In this document: in pieces, positions 27,020 through 36,103 of the stretch
Position numbering within the stretch: position 1 is the stretch's first letter
Layout of the letters: the number at the start of each line of letters is the position of its first letter
Assembly (NCBI GenBank): GCA_002377585.1
Contig: DFQC01000025.1
Location: 138,489-202,488, forward strand
Direction: 5' to 3'
Length of the DNA stretch: 64,000 nucleotides
DNA from: Anaerolineales bacterium UBA3499
GTDB taxonomy: Bacteria; Chloroflexota; Anaerolineae; Anaerolineales; UBA11657
The notes under the pieces: model-generated
The model's database searches: none
Told to the model about the DNA's origin: nothing
The model's input: only the letters and a program-made list of their open reading frames with translations
Position numbers and translations under genes: made by a program

Positions 27020-27297
27020 AATATAATTCTAGCACTTTGTATGACAAATGTCTCTTAGCATTCCAAGTTCAAACCTATTATCAATATCACATTTGGTGCA
27101 ACAGTCTCTATATGGACTCAGATTTTACTTGTAAGAAATCAAGACATTACAATAATTTTGGTACAATAGATTGGGTAAACAACATTTCACCTCCAAGAAA
27201 CTACAATTAGGTACAATGAAAACCTGCAAAAATACAAACAAACATGTGGCGCAAACCATTCCAGGATAATCTACTGTACTAACATAAGAAATCTATA

Positions 27298-28629
27298 TTG
27301 ATAACTGTTCTAACCATTACACTGCTAGTATTATTTAATGCTCTATATGTTGCAGCAGAATTTGCAACAGTAAGCGCTAGACGCACTCGCATAAACCAGA
27401 TTGCTAAAGACGGAAATATGCTAGCGCGACAATTACTACCAATCATTAATGACATTAAGCGTCTCGATCGTTACGTTGCTGCTTGTCAGCTTGGAATTAC
27501 AGCAACCTCACTACTTTTAGGTGCTTATGGACAAAATATTTTGGCAGTACGAATTGAGCCATTATTGTATAAATTAGGTTCACTTGCAGGCCCAACTGCA
27601 CATTCATTATCTGTAACAACCACATTAATAGTGCTAACAGGACTACAAATGATACTTGGTGAATTACTGCCTAAATCCATCGCTCTCCAATATCCAGAAA
27701 AAGTATCTATAGCAACTCTGATACCTATGCGATGGTCACTACGCATATTCCAACCCCTAATATGGATATTTAATGGTAGTGGGAAGTTACTCCTTAAAAC
27801 ACTGGGTTTGGATACCGATAATCGACACAGCACAGCACATACTCTTCCAGAAATACAACTATTAGCAGCTGATAGTAAAGATGCTGGAATACTGACGTCC
27901 GGCGCCTATTTGATGCTTAGAAATACATTGCGCTTACGTAATCTCACTGCAAAACATATTATGACACCTCGTCATCTTTTAATGTCAGCGCCTGACACAA
28001 TGCCTATCTCTAAATTACTGCCGATATTCACTGAGTCAGGCTTCAGTAGAATCCCAATATATAGTAACAACGTAGAAAACATAATAGGATTCCTGCATAT
28101 CAAGGATTTGCTGCGAATGTATTGGCAAGGCCATGAGGATATCACAACAATATTGCGTGAAATCATATTCATAAATGAGACATTACCAGCTGCAGATATA
28201 TGGGAAACCCTTGCAGCAAAACGACAGTACATATCCATCGTTTTAGATATGAATGAGCAAATCACTGGAATTATCACATATGAAGACCTTATTGAAGAGG
28301 TGTTTGGTGAACTTCAGGACGAATTTGATATAGAGACCATCAACATTTCAGCAGATTCTACAAATAGAATAGCATTACATGCTGACATGCTCATATCCGA
28401 TGTCAATGAGTACTTGGGCATCGCTCTTCCAACCATACCATCAGGCACAATCGGTAGCTTAGTTCATAAGCAAGTGTTCCAATCACCACAAATTGGTGAT
28501 GAAATTATAGTAAAGCCATCTACAATCACAATGCGAGTGGAAGATATGGAAGGCGCAAAGATCACAAAACTTTCCGTTCCGATTTCTGATGCTGCTCACA
28601 TAATGAATCCTGAGAAAAACCAGACATGA
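27298..28629 (+). CDS. CNNM/CorC-HlyC family membrane protein, first copy
   Basis: A 443-residue protein with the CNNM transmembrane domain (DUF21; about 1-180: FNALYVAAEFATVSARRTRI ... LGELLPKSIAL). A CBS-domain pair follows (about 200-330: IMTPRHLLM ... SRIPIYS), then a C-terminal CorC/HlyC domain. Family members export or regulate Mg2+ (and Co2+). The start is TTG at 27298. The in-frame stop at 27280 leaves no ATG upstream, so the start codon is forced to be rare. It overlaps the second copy by ATGA. Confidence 0.88.
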   Translation: MITVLTITLLVLFNALYVAAEFATVSARRTRINQIAKDGNMLARQLLPIINDIKRLDRYVAACQLGITATSLLLGAYGQNILAVRIEPLLYKLGSLAGPTAHSLSVTTTLIVLTGLQMILGELLPKSIALQYPEKVSIATLIPMRWSLRIFQPLIWIFNGSGKLLLKTLGLDTDNRHSTAHTLPEIQLLAADSKDAGILTSGAYLMLRNTLRLRNLTAKHIMTPRHLLMSAPDTMPISKLLPIFTESGFSRIPIYSNNVENIIGFLHIKDLLRMYWQGHEDITTILREIIFINETLPAADIWETLAAKRQYISIVLDMNEQITGIITYEDLIEEVFGELQDEFDIETINISADSTNRIALHADMLISDVNEYLGIALPTIPSGTIGSLVHKQVFQSPQIGDEIIVKPSTITMRVEDMEGAKITKLSVPISDAAHIMNPEKNQT

Positions 28630-30023
28630 CACAGAATTCATTTTACTCTTTAGGAAGTTCAGCAGAACCCACCAGCCTTATATTACCAGTACTAGTCACT
28701 ATATTACTAGTACTGATAAATGGTCTGTTCGTAGCTGCAGAATTCGCAATAATTGGAGTACGGCCTACTCAAGTGGAACCACTAGCAAAGGCAGGAAACA
28801 AACGCGCAAAGCTAGTTTTGAATATCCTTCAATCCCCAAATTCTACAAACAGATACATAGCAACTGCACAATTGGGCATTACTTTAGCGTCCCTAGGTCT
28901 TGGTATGTATGCCGAGCCACGTATTGCACATTTCATCGAGCCTTATATAAATAAATTTACTGGAACATCGCTCAACGATATTGTTGTACATTCCATCGCA
29001 ATGCTGATTTCACTTGCTTCTTTAACCTACATGCACGTAGTATTAGGAGAAATGATTCCCAAATCATTAGCACTGAGCAATCCGAAACGTGCTTCTTTGA
29101 CAATAATGAGCACAATGTATTGGGCTCAGAAATTTCTGTTCTTACCAGTATCAGGACTAAATTTTCTAGGAGATAGTTTACTAAGGCTACTAAGAGTTCG
29201 TCCACCTGAAAGTGATGCTCGGTTACATTCTACAAGGGAACTAGCACAAATCGTTAGTGAAAGTGCGTTGGGTGGCAAACTTCAGGATAACGAAAAAATG
29301 TTGCTACTAGGTGTATTCGGATTTGCTGACCAAAAAGTGCATCAAGTCATGACACCGCGCAACCGAATTCAAGCTATTTCATATGACACTCCATTAGACC
29401 AAATCATGACTCAGGTTACTAGTAGCCGCTATAGTCGTTTCCCAGTATATCGCAAAGATCTTGACCACATTATTGGAATTCTTCATGTTAAAGACGTAGC
29501 ACGCCAACAATTGTCAGATGATCACGATTTATTTGACTTACGTCTTCTGATGAGACCAGCACCATATGTGCCAGAACATACTCCCATTACAAATATGATG
29601 GCGGCCTTTAAGCGCAACCACGTTCACATGGCGGTGGCTCTTGACGAATATGGGGGTACTGCTGGCATAGTAACATTGGAAGATTTAGTAGAAGAGATTG
29701 TAGGAGAAGTGCGCGATGAATTTGATTTGTATTCTGAACCAGTAGTAATCACATCCCCTACAATGGTAGAAACTTTAGGAAGTTGTCCAGTTAGTATGCT
29801 TGAGAAATATGTAGATTTAGGCTCCAGAGATGATCTTCCTGACGTAGAAACGGTCAGTGGCTTATTAATGACTTGGCTCGGCAGACCACCACAACCAAAT
29901 GACCGCTATACACATAATGGCAATATACAGTTCACTGTACTGTCAGTCGAGGGATTAACTGCTACAAAAGTATGTGTAGAGTTTCCGGAACCATCAAACG
30001 AGTCAATCACTACCAAGCATTAG
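28626..30023 (+). CDS. CNNM/CorC-HlyC family membrane protein, second copy
   Basis: A 465-residue paralogue of the preceding gene with the same order of domains. The DUF21 membrane domain (LINGLFVAAEFAIIGVRPTQVE; LGEMIPKSLALSNP) is followed by a CBS pair (KVHQVMTPRNRIQAIS; SRYSRFPVYRKD; VALDEYGGTAGIVTLEDLVE) and a CorC/HlyC domain. It retains the canonical EYGGTAGIVTLED signature better than the first copy, which reads MNEQITGIITYEDLIE there. The tandem arrangement and ATGA overlap suggest a heteromeric Mg2+ transporter or sensor pair. Confidence 0.9.
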   Translation: MTQNSFYSLGSSAEPTSLILPVLVTILLVLINGLFVAAEFAIIGVRPTQVEPLAKAGNKRAKLVLNILQSPNSTNRYIATAQLGITLASLGLGMYAEPRIAHFIEPYINKFTGTSLNDIVVHSIAMLISLASLTYMHVVLGEMIPKSLALSNPKRASLTIMSTMYWAQKFLFLPVSGLNFLGDSLLRLLRVRPPESDARLHSTRELAQIVSESALGGKLQDNEKMLLLGVFGFADQKVHQVMTPRNRIQAISYDTPLDQIMTQVTSSRYSRFPVYRKDLDHIIGILHVKDVARQQLSDDHDLFDLRLLMRPAPYVPEHTPITNMMAAFKRNHVHMAVALDEYGGTAGIVTLEDLVEEIVGEVRDEFDLYSEPVVITSPTMVETLGSCPVSMLEKYVDLGSRDDLPDVETVSGLLMTWLGRPPQPNDRYTHNGNIQFTVLSVEGLTATKVCVEFPEPSNESITTKH

Positions 30024-30052
30024 ACCATTCTTCAATTATAAGAATAACAAGA

Positions 30053-33000
30053 TTATAATAATAGTGATTGTATTTCAATATCGTCTTCTGAATTCACTAC
30101 CTGCATAAGTTGCTGACGTAATTCCTCGCAATACCCGGTAGTATGGTTAGAAAAATCCAACTCAAAACATCTATCATCATTTTCATAAACGACCATAACA
30201 AATCTGTCGTCACCTGGAAAACTATTTAACATATTGAATGCCCACTTCACACGCAATTGATAATCGCTCTGCTTGTCCTCTGGGCGTAAAGTCACCACGA
30301 TCCGCCTTGGGGACTCACACGATTGATTTTCAGGATGACTTTTAGATTCAGATAATGTTTCTAAAATAGGATTCTCATGAACAACTATTAAATCCTCGCT
30401 ATTTAATGCAGCGGACTCATGGTCAGGAAACTGCGACTTATTAGTTGTTTGTATTTCAACCACTTTTTGCGCACCGCCCATTTGATCAGAATCGCGATAG
30501 TTTTCTTGAGACCAACTATTTTGCGGAGAGTTCCGTGGAATTACCTGTTCATCAGCAATCTCCACTACTTTTAGCTCACGGTCTATACTATTTACCAACA
30601 AATTTGCTTCACCACGTTTTGTGTCGACCTTGCCACTTACAGCAACAAGAGTATCAATTTCCAACCAGTCACTTACCTGCTTCCAAACATCAGGAAAAAC
30701 AACAAGATCTGCAAATCCATGTAAATCTTCCAGAGAAATAAAAGCCATTGGGTAGCCTTTTTTAGTAATGTGAACTCTAATGTTAGCAATTGTACCGGCC
30801 AATGTAACTATTTTTCCGTCCATATCAGACAAATCAATGCTATATGCAGTGATTATATTTTCAATCTGCTCTATATTTGCCACCAATGGATGATCACTAA
30901 TATAGACTCCCACCAAATCTTTCTCCCATTTACGTAATTGTTTCTGAGAAAAATCGTCTACATTATCAACTAAGTCAATTTTAGCAGTGCCAACATCATC
31001 AGGCATCATCTCAAACATACTAATTTGGCCTACTTCTTTAGCTTTATGAATAGCACTACTGACACCTACTAATTGTTCAATTGATGCAAGCAATTTACTT
31101 CTATCTTCAAACATGTCAAGTGCGCCGACTTTCACCAAACTGTCTAATGCTCTTTTACCTACTTTCCTAAGATCTACATGTGTACAAAACTCATCGAGAT
31201 CACTGAAAACACCATACTCTGAACGTGCTCGCAAGATTTCTATAACTGCTCCTTCACCTACGTTTTTAACTGCGCCTAGACCAAAACGTACTGCATTTTT
31301 TCCATCATTGGCTTCCTGCACATGAAAGTCAAGTTCACTATCATTTACGTCTGGAGGAAGCACCTCTATACCCATACGACGGGCGTCAGCGACATAAGTA
31401 GAAAGCTTATCCGTATCATCTCTCTCTGCAGTAAGCATAGCCGTCATGTATTCGGATGGAAAGTTAGCCTTAAGAAAAGCTGTTTGTACAGATATAACGC
31501 CATAATCAGCAGCATGTGCTTTATTAAATCCATACCGAGCAAACTCCTCCCAATCATCGAAAATAGCATTTGCTGTTCTATCAGGAATCCCATTGTTGAC
31601 TGCACCTTGAACGAACTTACCTCTATGCTTCATTAGTTTATCTCTAATCTTTTTACCTACAGCCTTTCGCAAATCATCAGCTTCCTCAGCCGTATACCCA
31701 GCTAAATCCATTGCAGCAAACATTAACTGTTCCTGATAAACCGGCCTACCATAGGTTTCCGAAAAAATAGGTTCTAAGGACGGATGCAAGTATGTAACTT
31801 TCTCTTCGCCATGCATTCGTCTAATATAATGAGGTATAAAATCCATCGGACCTGGACGATATAATGCTACCATTGCAATAACATGCTCTAAACGAGTAGG
31901 CTTCATTGCACGCAAAAATCGACGCATTCCAGCACCTTCCACCTGAAACACACCTGCCACATCTCCCCGCCCTAACAAATCAAAGCTTGCTACATCGTCT
32001 ACTGGTATATTACGCAAATTATAGTCAACACCATGCCTTTCCTTAATCAACTCGCATGCACGTGCCATTACTGTCAAAGTACGAAGTCCTAAGAAATCTA
32101 CCTTTAGAAGCCCTAAGTCATCAAGTATCTCCATTTCAAATTGAGTTGTTGAAGGAATAACAGACTGCTGAGCATTGTTTCGCGTAGCACGATGTAAAGG
32201 GATATACTCAACCAAAGATTTGTCTGCAATCACTACTCCTGCAGCATGAGTTCCAGCATTTCTATGAACACCTTCAAGACGATGAGCAAGATCTATCATT
32301 TTCCGAAGCTTTGTGTCAGACTTATGAACAGCAATAAAATCCGGCACATCTTTCAAAGCACCACCTATACTCACTGGATTTCCAGGTACATTTGGAACTA
32401 GTTTTGCGACTCGATCAACATCACTAAGGGGAATATCCATAACACGACCTACATCTCTAATTGCAGCCCTAGCCTTAAGTGTGCCAAAGGTGATAATCTG
32501 GGCCACTCTATCCTGACCATATTTATTAGATGTATACTCCAACACCTCATAACGACGGTCGTCCTGAAAATCTAGGTCAATATCAGGCATAGTAGCTCGT
32601 CCAGGATTTAAGAAACGTTCAAATATCAAACCATGCTCTAGAGGACAAACTAGAGTAATACCCAATGCATAGGCAACAATAGAGCCAGCTGCGGAACCAC
32701 GTGCGTTATACCAAATACCTTTTTCAGAAGCAAAATTGCAAAGATCCCAAACTATCAAGAAATAGGCATCAAAATCCATGTCACCAATAACCCGCAATTC
32801 CATGTCAAGCCTGTCTTGAACCACAGATTCGGAGGCTGAATTACCATAACGTTCAATCAAACCTTGATTGCACAAATGGCGAAGATAGCTTGCATTGTCA
32901 TGTCCATCAGGCACAGCGAAGTTTGGCAAATGTACACCATCAGTAGAAGGATTAACAGAGCAACGCTCTGCTACAAGCAATGTATTATCCAAAGCTCCAG

Positions 33001-33772
33001 GAATATGTCCGAACAGTTTCTCCATCTCATCTCGAGAACGCAGAAAGTATGAATCATTGTTCATGCGCATACGTTTTTTATCGGTAAGAAGAGCATTGGT
33101 CTGCACACACAACAAAACATCATGTAATTGTGCATCTACATTTTCTACATAGTGCACATCATTAGTAGCAACAAATTTCAGACCATATTGTGGACCAAAA
33201 TCTAGCAGCACTTTGTTTACCTCGTTCAAGCTAGGTATGTCATGATCTTGCAGCTCTATAAAAAAGCTTTCAGTACCAAAAACCTGAATATAATAATCCA
33301 TGAGTTCGTGAGCACGTTTTATATTCCCAGACAGTAAAGCCCTAGGAATTTCCCCTGACAAACATCCGGTTGTGCATATTATGCCTTCAGCATGCGAGGA
33401 CAAAAAGTCATGGTCGATACGGGGTTTGTGGTAAAAACCCTGTAGTTGCGATGCAGTTGCTATCTTCAAAAGATTTTGATAGCCAGTCTGGTTCTCAGCA
33501 AGCAATAGAAGATGCGAACTCTTAGCATCATACTGCGACTCTCGGTCACTCATGTTACGAGCAGCCATATAAGTTTCCATACCCAAAATTGGATTTATAT
33601 TGACTTCATTACATGCATGAAAAAATTCAACCACTCCGTACATTGCACCATGATCAGTAAGAGCAAGTGCTGGCATATTTAGTTCACTTGCCTTAGCAGC
33701 TAATGACCTTACGTTGCTTAGGCCATCTAATAGAGAATATGAAGAATGGGTATGAAGATGAACAAAAGACAT
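30053..33772 (-). CDS. dnaE: DNA polymerase III alpha subunit
   Basis: A 1239-residue replicative polymerase. The PHP domain at the N-terminus (FVHLHTHSSYSLLDGL; LTDHGAMYGVVEF) keeps its metal-binding His residues. The palm motif PDIDLDFQDDRR carries the catalytic aspartates. The fingers (GRPVYQEQLMFAA), the tandem HhH region near 830-900 and an OB fold at about 985-1070 (VTLAGTIANIRVHITKKGYP) follow. The length and order fit DnaE1. It stands alone on the minus strand between the CNNM genes and the Nudix gene. Confidence 0.97.
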   Translation of the reverse strand: MSFVHLHTHSSYSLLDGLSNVRSLAAKASELNMPALALTDHGAMYGVVEFFHACNEVNINPILGMETYMAARNMSDRESQYDAKSSHLLLLAENQTGYQNLLKIATASQLQGFYHKPRIDHDFLSSHAEGIICTTGCLSGEIPRALLSGNIKRAHELMDYYIQVFGTESFFIELQDHDIPSLNEVNKVLLDFGPQYGLKFVATNDVHYVENVDAQLHDVLLCVQTNALLTDKKRMRMNNDSYFLRSRDEMEKLFGHIPGALDNTLLVAERCSVNPSTDGVHLPNFAVPDGHDNASYLRHLCNQGLIERYGNSASESVVQDRLDMELRVIGDMDFDAYFLIVWDLCNFASEKGIWYNARGSAAGSIVAYALGITLVCPLEHGLIFERFLNPGRATMPDIDLDFQDDRRYEVLEYTSNKYGQDRVAQIITFGTLKARAAIRDVGRVMDIPLSDVDRVAKLVPNVPGNPVSIGGALKDVPDFIAVHKSDTKLRKMIDLAHRLEGVHRNAGTHAAGVVIADKSLVEYIPLHRATRNNAQQSVIPSTTQFEMEILDDLGLLKVDFLGLRTLTVMARACELIKERHGVDYNLRNIPVDDVASFDLLGRGDVAGVFQVEGAGMRRFLRAMKPTRLEHVIAMVALYRPGPMDFIPHYIRRMHGEEKVTYLHPSLEPIFSETYGRPVYQEQLMFAAMDLAGYTAEEADDLRKAVGKKIRDKLMKHRGKFVQGAVNNGIPDRTANAIFDDWEEFARYGFNKAHAADYGVISVQTAFLKANFPSEYMTAMLTAERDDTDKLSTYVADARRMGIEVLPPDVNDSELDFHVQEANDGKNAVRFGLGAVKNVGEGAVIEILRARSEYGVFSDLDEFCTHVDLRKVGKRALDSLVKVGALDMFEDRSKLLASIEQLVGVSSAIHKAKEVGQISMFEMMPDDVGTAKIDLVDNVDDFSQKQLRKWEKDLVGVYISDHPLVANIEQIENIITAYSIDLSDMDGKIVTLAGTIANIRVHITKKGYPMAFISLEDLHGFADLVVFPDVWKQVSDWLEIDTLVAVSGKVDTKRGEANLLVNSIDRELKVVEIADEQVIPRNSPQNSWSQENYRDSDQMGGAQKVVEIQTTNKSQFPDHESAALNSEDLIVVHENPILETLSESKSHPENQSCESPRRIVVTLRPEDKQSDYQLRVKWAFNMLNSFPGDDRFVMVVYENDDRCFELDFSNHTTGYCEELRQQLMQVVNSEDDIEIQSLLL

Positions 33773-33918
33773 TCAGTTGACTTTTAAAAACAGGCTACCA
33801 GGATATATAAAGTATGCACTAAGATCAATGCAATATACTGATTATAGCACGCAGGTCGACTTAGCAACATACTACAACAAGATATCGATAGGTGCGATCT
33901 GAGTAAACAAATCTGTAT

Positions 33919-34473
33919 CTAACTAGACCCAAGTAATGCATTTGTACGAGCTACAAGTAGTACAGATGCCACAGTTTTAATATCAGTAAATTCACCAGCA
34001 CATATTTGTTCTACTAATTTTTTAAACGGGATTATGTGCACAACGATATCCTCATCAACATCTTTAGGTAAAGGATCGGATTTTAGTCCCTTAGCTAGAT
34101 AGACTTCCATGCTTTCTGAAGAATATCCTGGCGCCAAATAAAAAATACCTGTCGATATGAAGTAATCAGCAGACATTCCTATCTCTTCTCTCAGTTCACG
34201 CTTTGCGGTATCAATTGAGGTCTCGCCTTTTTCAAGAGTGCCTGCTGGTATTTCCATCAACACCTTAGCAACTGCATGCCTATACTGAGATACTAAATAT
34301 ACATTGTCATCATCATCTATTGCCACAATAGCAACACTACCTGGATGCTCCACAACCTCGCGGCACACTACCTGTTTACTTAATGACGTGTAAACATTAT
34401 CAGTACGTAGATGCACTACTCTACCCTGATACACATGTTCACTGGAAACAACTTCGAACTTTGATTTCATCAA
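33919..34473 (-). CDS. Nudix hydrolase, ADP-ribose pyrophosphatase type
   Basis: A 184-residue protein with a complete Nudix box GTLEKGE-x7-RELREEIGM at about residues 78-100. It is preceded by strands YLVSQYRHAVAKVLMEIPAG, which are typical of ADP-sugar pyrophosphatases (NudF/ADPRP). The APGYSSESMEVYLAKGL segment matches the post-box substrate loop of the same group. It probably hydrolyses ADP-ribose to AMP and ribose 5-phosphate. An unknown small gene starts upstream on the same strand, 50 bases away. Confidence 0.9.
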   Translation of the reverse strand: MMKSKFEVVSSEHVYQGRVVHLRTDNVYTSLSKQVVCREVVEHPGSVAIVAIDDDDNVYLVSQYRHAVAKVLMEIPAGTLEKGETSIDTAKRELREEIGMSADYFISTGIFYLAPGYSSESMEVYLAKGLKSDPLPKDVDEDIVVHIIPFKKLVEQICAGEFTDIKTVASVLLVARTNALLGSS

Positions 34474-34523
34474 ATTATAGTTACCAAAGACTATTAGTAT
34501 AATAAAAATTGGTCATATGTTAT

Positions 34524-34859
34524 CTAATCTTTGTCTAGGAAATATCTAACTACCAAACGAGCATCATCTAATATATCAGTTTCAATCGGAAGATCATGAT
34601 CAATTGTAATACGCAAGATAAGATGTGAAGATGCATCACGAATACGTCCAGGAATAGATGAATCACTTGTCACATTTTGTAAATAAGAGAATGCGGACTT
34701 CCTTCTATTGCTATAACCTTGTCTTGTAGACCATGATCGTATCGCCCAACCAGCTGCCCTTCGAGCATGCACACGGGCTTTTCCTTCGTTACCATTAGAT
34801 CGCGCAGCAACTGCTAATTTCAACTCTGACTCTATTTCTTTAGGCAAGTTAATATTCAC
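34524..34859 (-). CDS. Conserved-looking small protein of unknown function
   Basis: A 111-residue soluble, mostly helical protein. It has a basic first half (LKLAVAARSNGNEGKARVHARRAAGWAIRSW) and an acidic end (DILDDARLVVRYFLDKD). Two or three helices followed by ILRITIDHDLPIE recall a HEPN-like helical bundle, but the RxxxxH motif of HEPN nucleases is not evident. I do not assign a function. It has plausible codon use and lies just upstream of the Nudix gene, probably in one transcript. Confidence 0.6.
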   Translation of the reverse strand: MNINLPKEIESELKLAVAARSNGNEGKARVHARRAAGWAIRSWSTRQGYSNRRKSAFSYLQNVTSDSSIPGRIRDASSHLILRITIDHDLPIETDILDDARLVVRYFLDKD

Positions 34860-34903
34860 AGAAATCTATTGTACCAGAGGGAAACTATAGAAATGTTAGC
34901 CCT

Positions 34904-35500
34904 GTGGCAATACCAAGAACAATCATGTATAGTTACTCTGTGAATATGTATGATGAACACTTGGATGAGCTTATGAATCTAGCCAAATCTGGTGATATGA
35001 AGGCTGCCAGAGAAGGGTTGCTCACATTTACCAAAAAACATCCTAACAAATTACTTGCTTGGAAATTACTAGCTGACTTAGCATCAAGTTCAAAAGAACG
35101 TTCAGACGCAATTAGAAGAGCACAACTCTTGGCCCCTGGAGACCCCTGGGTTATAGAAGCGAAGAAACACCACAAACCTCCAGGTTACAGCCAGGAAAAC
35201 TATGGCAACATACAAAATAGTGCTGCATCAAAAGTTCAGAAAATTGATAAATCAGAGATTGTTGAAGATATTCAAGAGTCCACTGAAGCAGAGATAATGA
35301 CTGATACAAACTCTGCTGCTCAAGACAAACCAAGCCCTGAATCTACCTATTCCCCAGATTTGGAAACATATGTGCAAAAAGAACAACTGATTGTAAAAAC
35401 TAGTCAGAAATCAAGACAACCTGTTGGGCTCATTTGGATAGCATCAATAATGGGAGTAGCAGGTATCATCCTTTTATATATTGCCTGGAGTATGAGTTAG
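34904..35500 (+). CDS. Tail-anchored protein with an N-terminal helical repeat
   Basis: About 198 residues. Residues 15-75 look like one or two TPR-type helical hairpins (HLDELMNLAKSGDMKAAREGLL; KHPNKLLAWKLLADLASSS). A disordered acidic and Ser/Thr-rich linker is at about 95-165. One C-terminal membrane helix (PVGLIWIASIMGVAGIILL) ends the protein. This suggests a cytoplasmic adaptor held on the membrane. The start is uncertain: GTG 34904, ATG 34925 or ATG 34946 (MYDEHLDEL, where the folded part begins), none with a clear ribosome-binding site. The function is unknown. Confidence 0.65.
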   Translation: MAIPRTIMYSYSVNMYDEHLDELMNLAKSGDMKAAREGLLTFTKKHPNKLLAWKLLADLASSSKERSDAIRRAQLLAPGDPWVIEAKKHHKPPGYSQENYGNIQNSAASKVQKIDKSEIVEDIQESTEAEIMTDTNSAAQDKPSPESTYSPDLETYVQKEQLIVKTSQKSRQPVGLIWIASIMGVAGIILLYIAWSMS

Positions 35501-35589
35501 TTCCAACGTAATAAACGTACATCAACCAAGTGTTCATTTTCTTTCTAAATCAGTAAATTTTGCCACAGCATATAACTTAAGGAGTCCTA

Positions 35590-36081
35590 ATGACAACTCG
35601 ATCACGCAATGAGAAGGTGTTCATCAGTGCTTTAGTAGCCATAGTTTTAGTATCATATTTGGTAATAGCCTCCATAGGAAATACTGATATATATAGCCTT
35701 ACTCGAGTTCTTACAGGCAAGAATATAAGCTGCAATTTGCAAGGTATCAATTTTAGCAAAATTAACAAACCCGAAACCAGTTTAGCAGGTGCTGATCTCG
35801 AATATGCGATATTAACGGATGCGAATATGAGCAATTCTAATTTTACAGGAGCATTTATGCGACATGCTATTCTATCTGGAGCTAATCTGCAAAATTCTGT
35901 TTTTAGAAACGCTGTACTTAACAGCTCAGAACTTATCAACACAGATCTACGTGGTGCTGACCTGCGTGGCGCATATTTAGCCGACGCTAATCTCACTGGT
36001 GCCTTAGTTACTGAATCTCAACTTGAAAGCGCCCGCACACTCACAGGTGCAACACTCCCAAATGGACAAAAGCACGACTAA
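35590..36081 (+). CDS. Membrane-anchored pentapeptide-repeat protein
   Basis: A 163-residue protein with one N-terminal membrane helix (VFISALVAIVLVSYLVIASI, about 9-28). About 17 pentapeptide repeats of A(N/D)Lxx type follow (GADLEYAIL, SNFTGAFMR, GANLQNSVF, TDLRGADLRGAYLADANLTGA), forming a quadrilateral beta helix at about 45-140. Such folds act as scaffolds or DNA mimics, and nothing here points to gyrase protection. AAGGAG lies a few bases before the ATG, which fixes the start. It converges on the TSP3/LysM gene, with 22 bases between stops. Confidence 0.85.
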   Translation: MTTRSRNEKVFISALVAIVLVSYLVIASIGNTDIYSLTRVLTGKNISCNLQGINFSKINKPETSLAGADLEYAILTDANMSNSNFTGAFMRHAILSGANLQNSVFRNAVLNSSELINTDLRGADLRGAYLADANLTGALVTESQLESARTLTGATLPNGQKHD

Positions 36082-36103
36082 ATCTAACTTGCAATATTAC
36101 TGC

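Noticed and set aside
30445..31636. Several plus-strand frames opposite dnaE
   Set aside because: DnaE motifs run continuously on the minus strand. These frames have no starts with ribosome-binding sites and no recognisable domains.
35577..35996. 139-residue minus-strand frame across the pentapeptide-repeat gene
   Set aside because: Regular five-codon repeats on the plus strand keep the antisense frame open. AAGGAG before 35590 supports the plus-strand gene.
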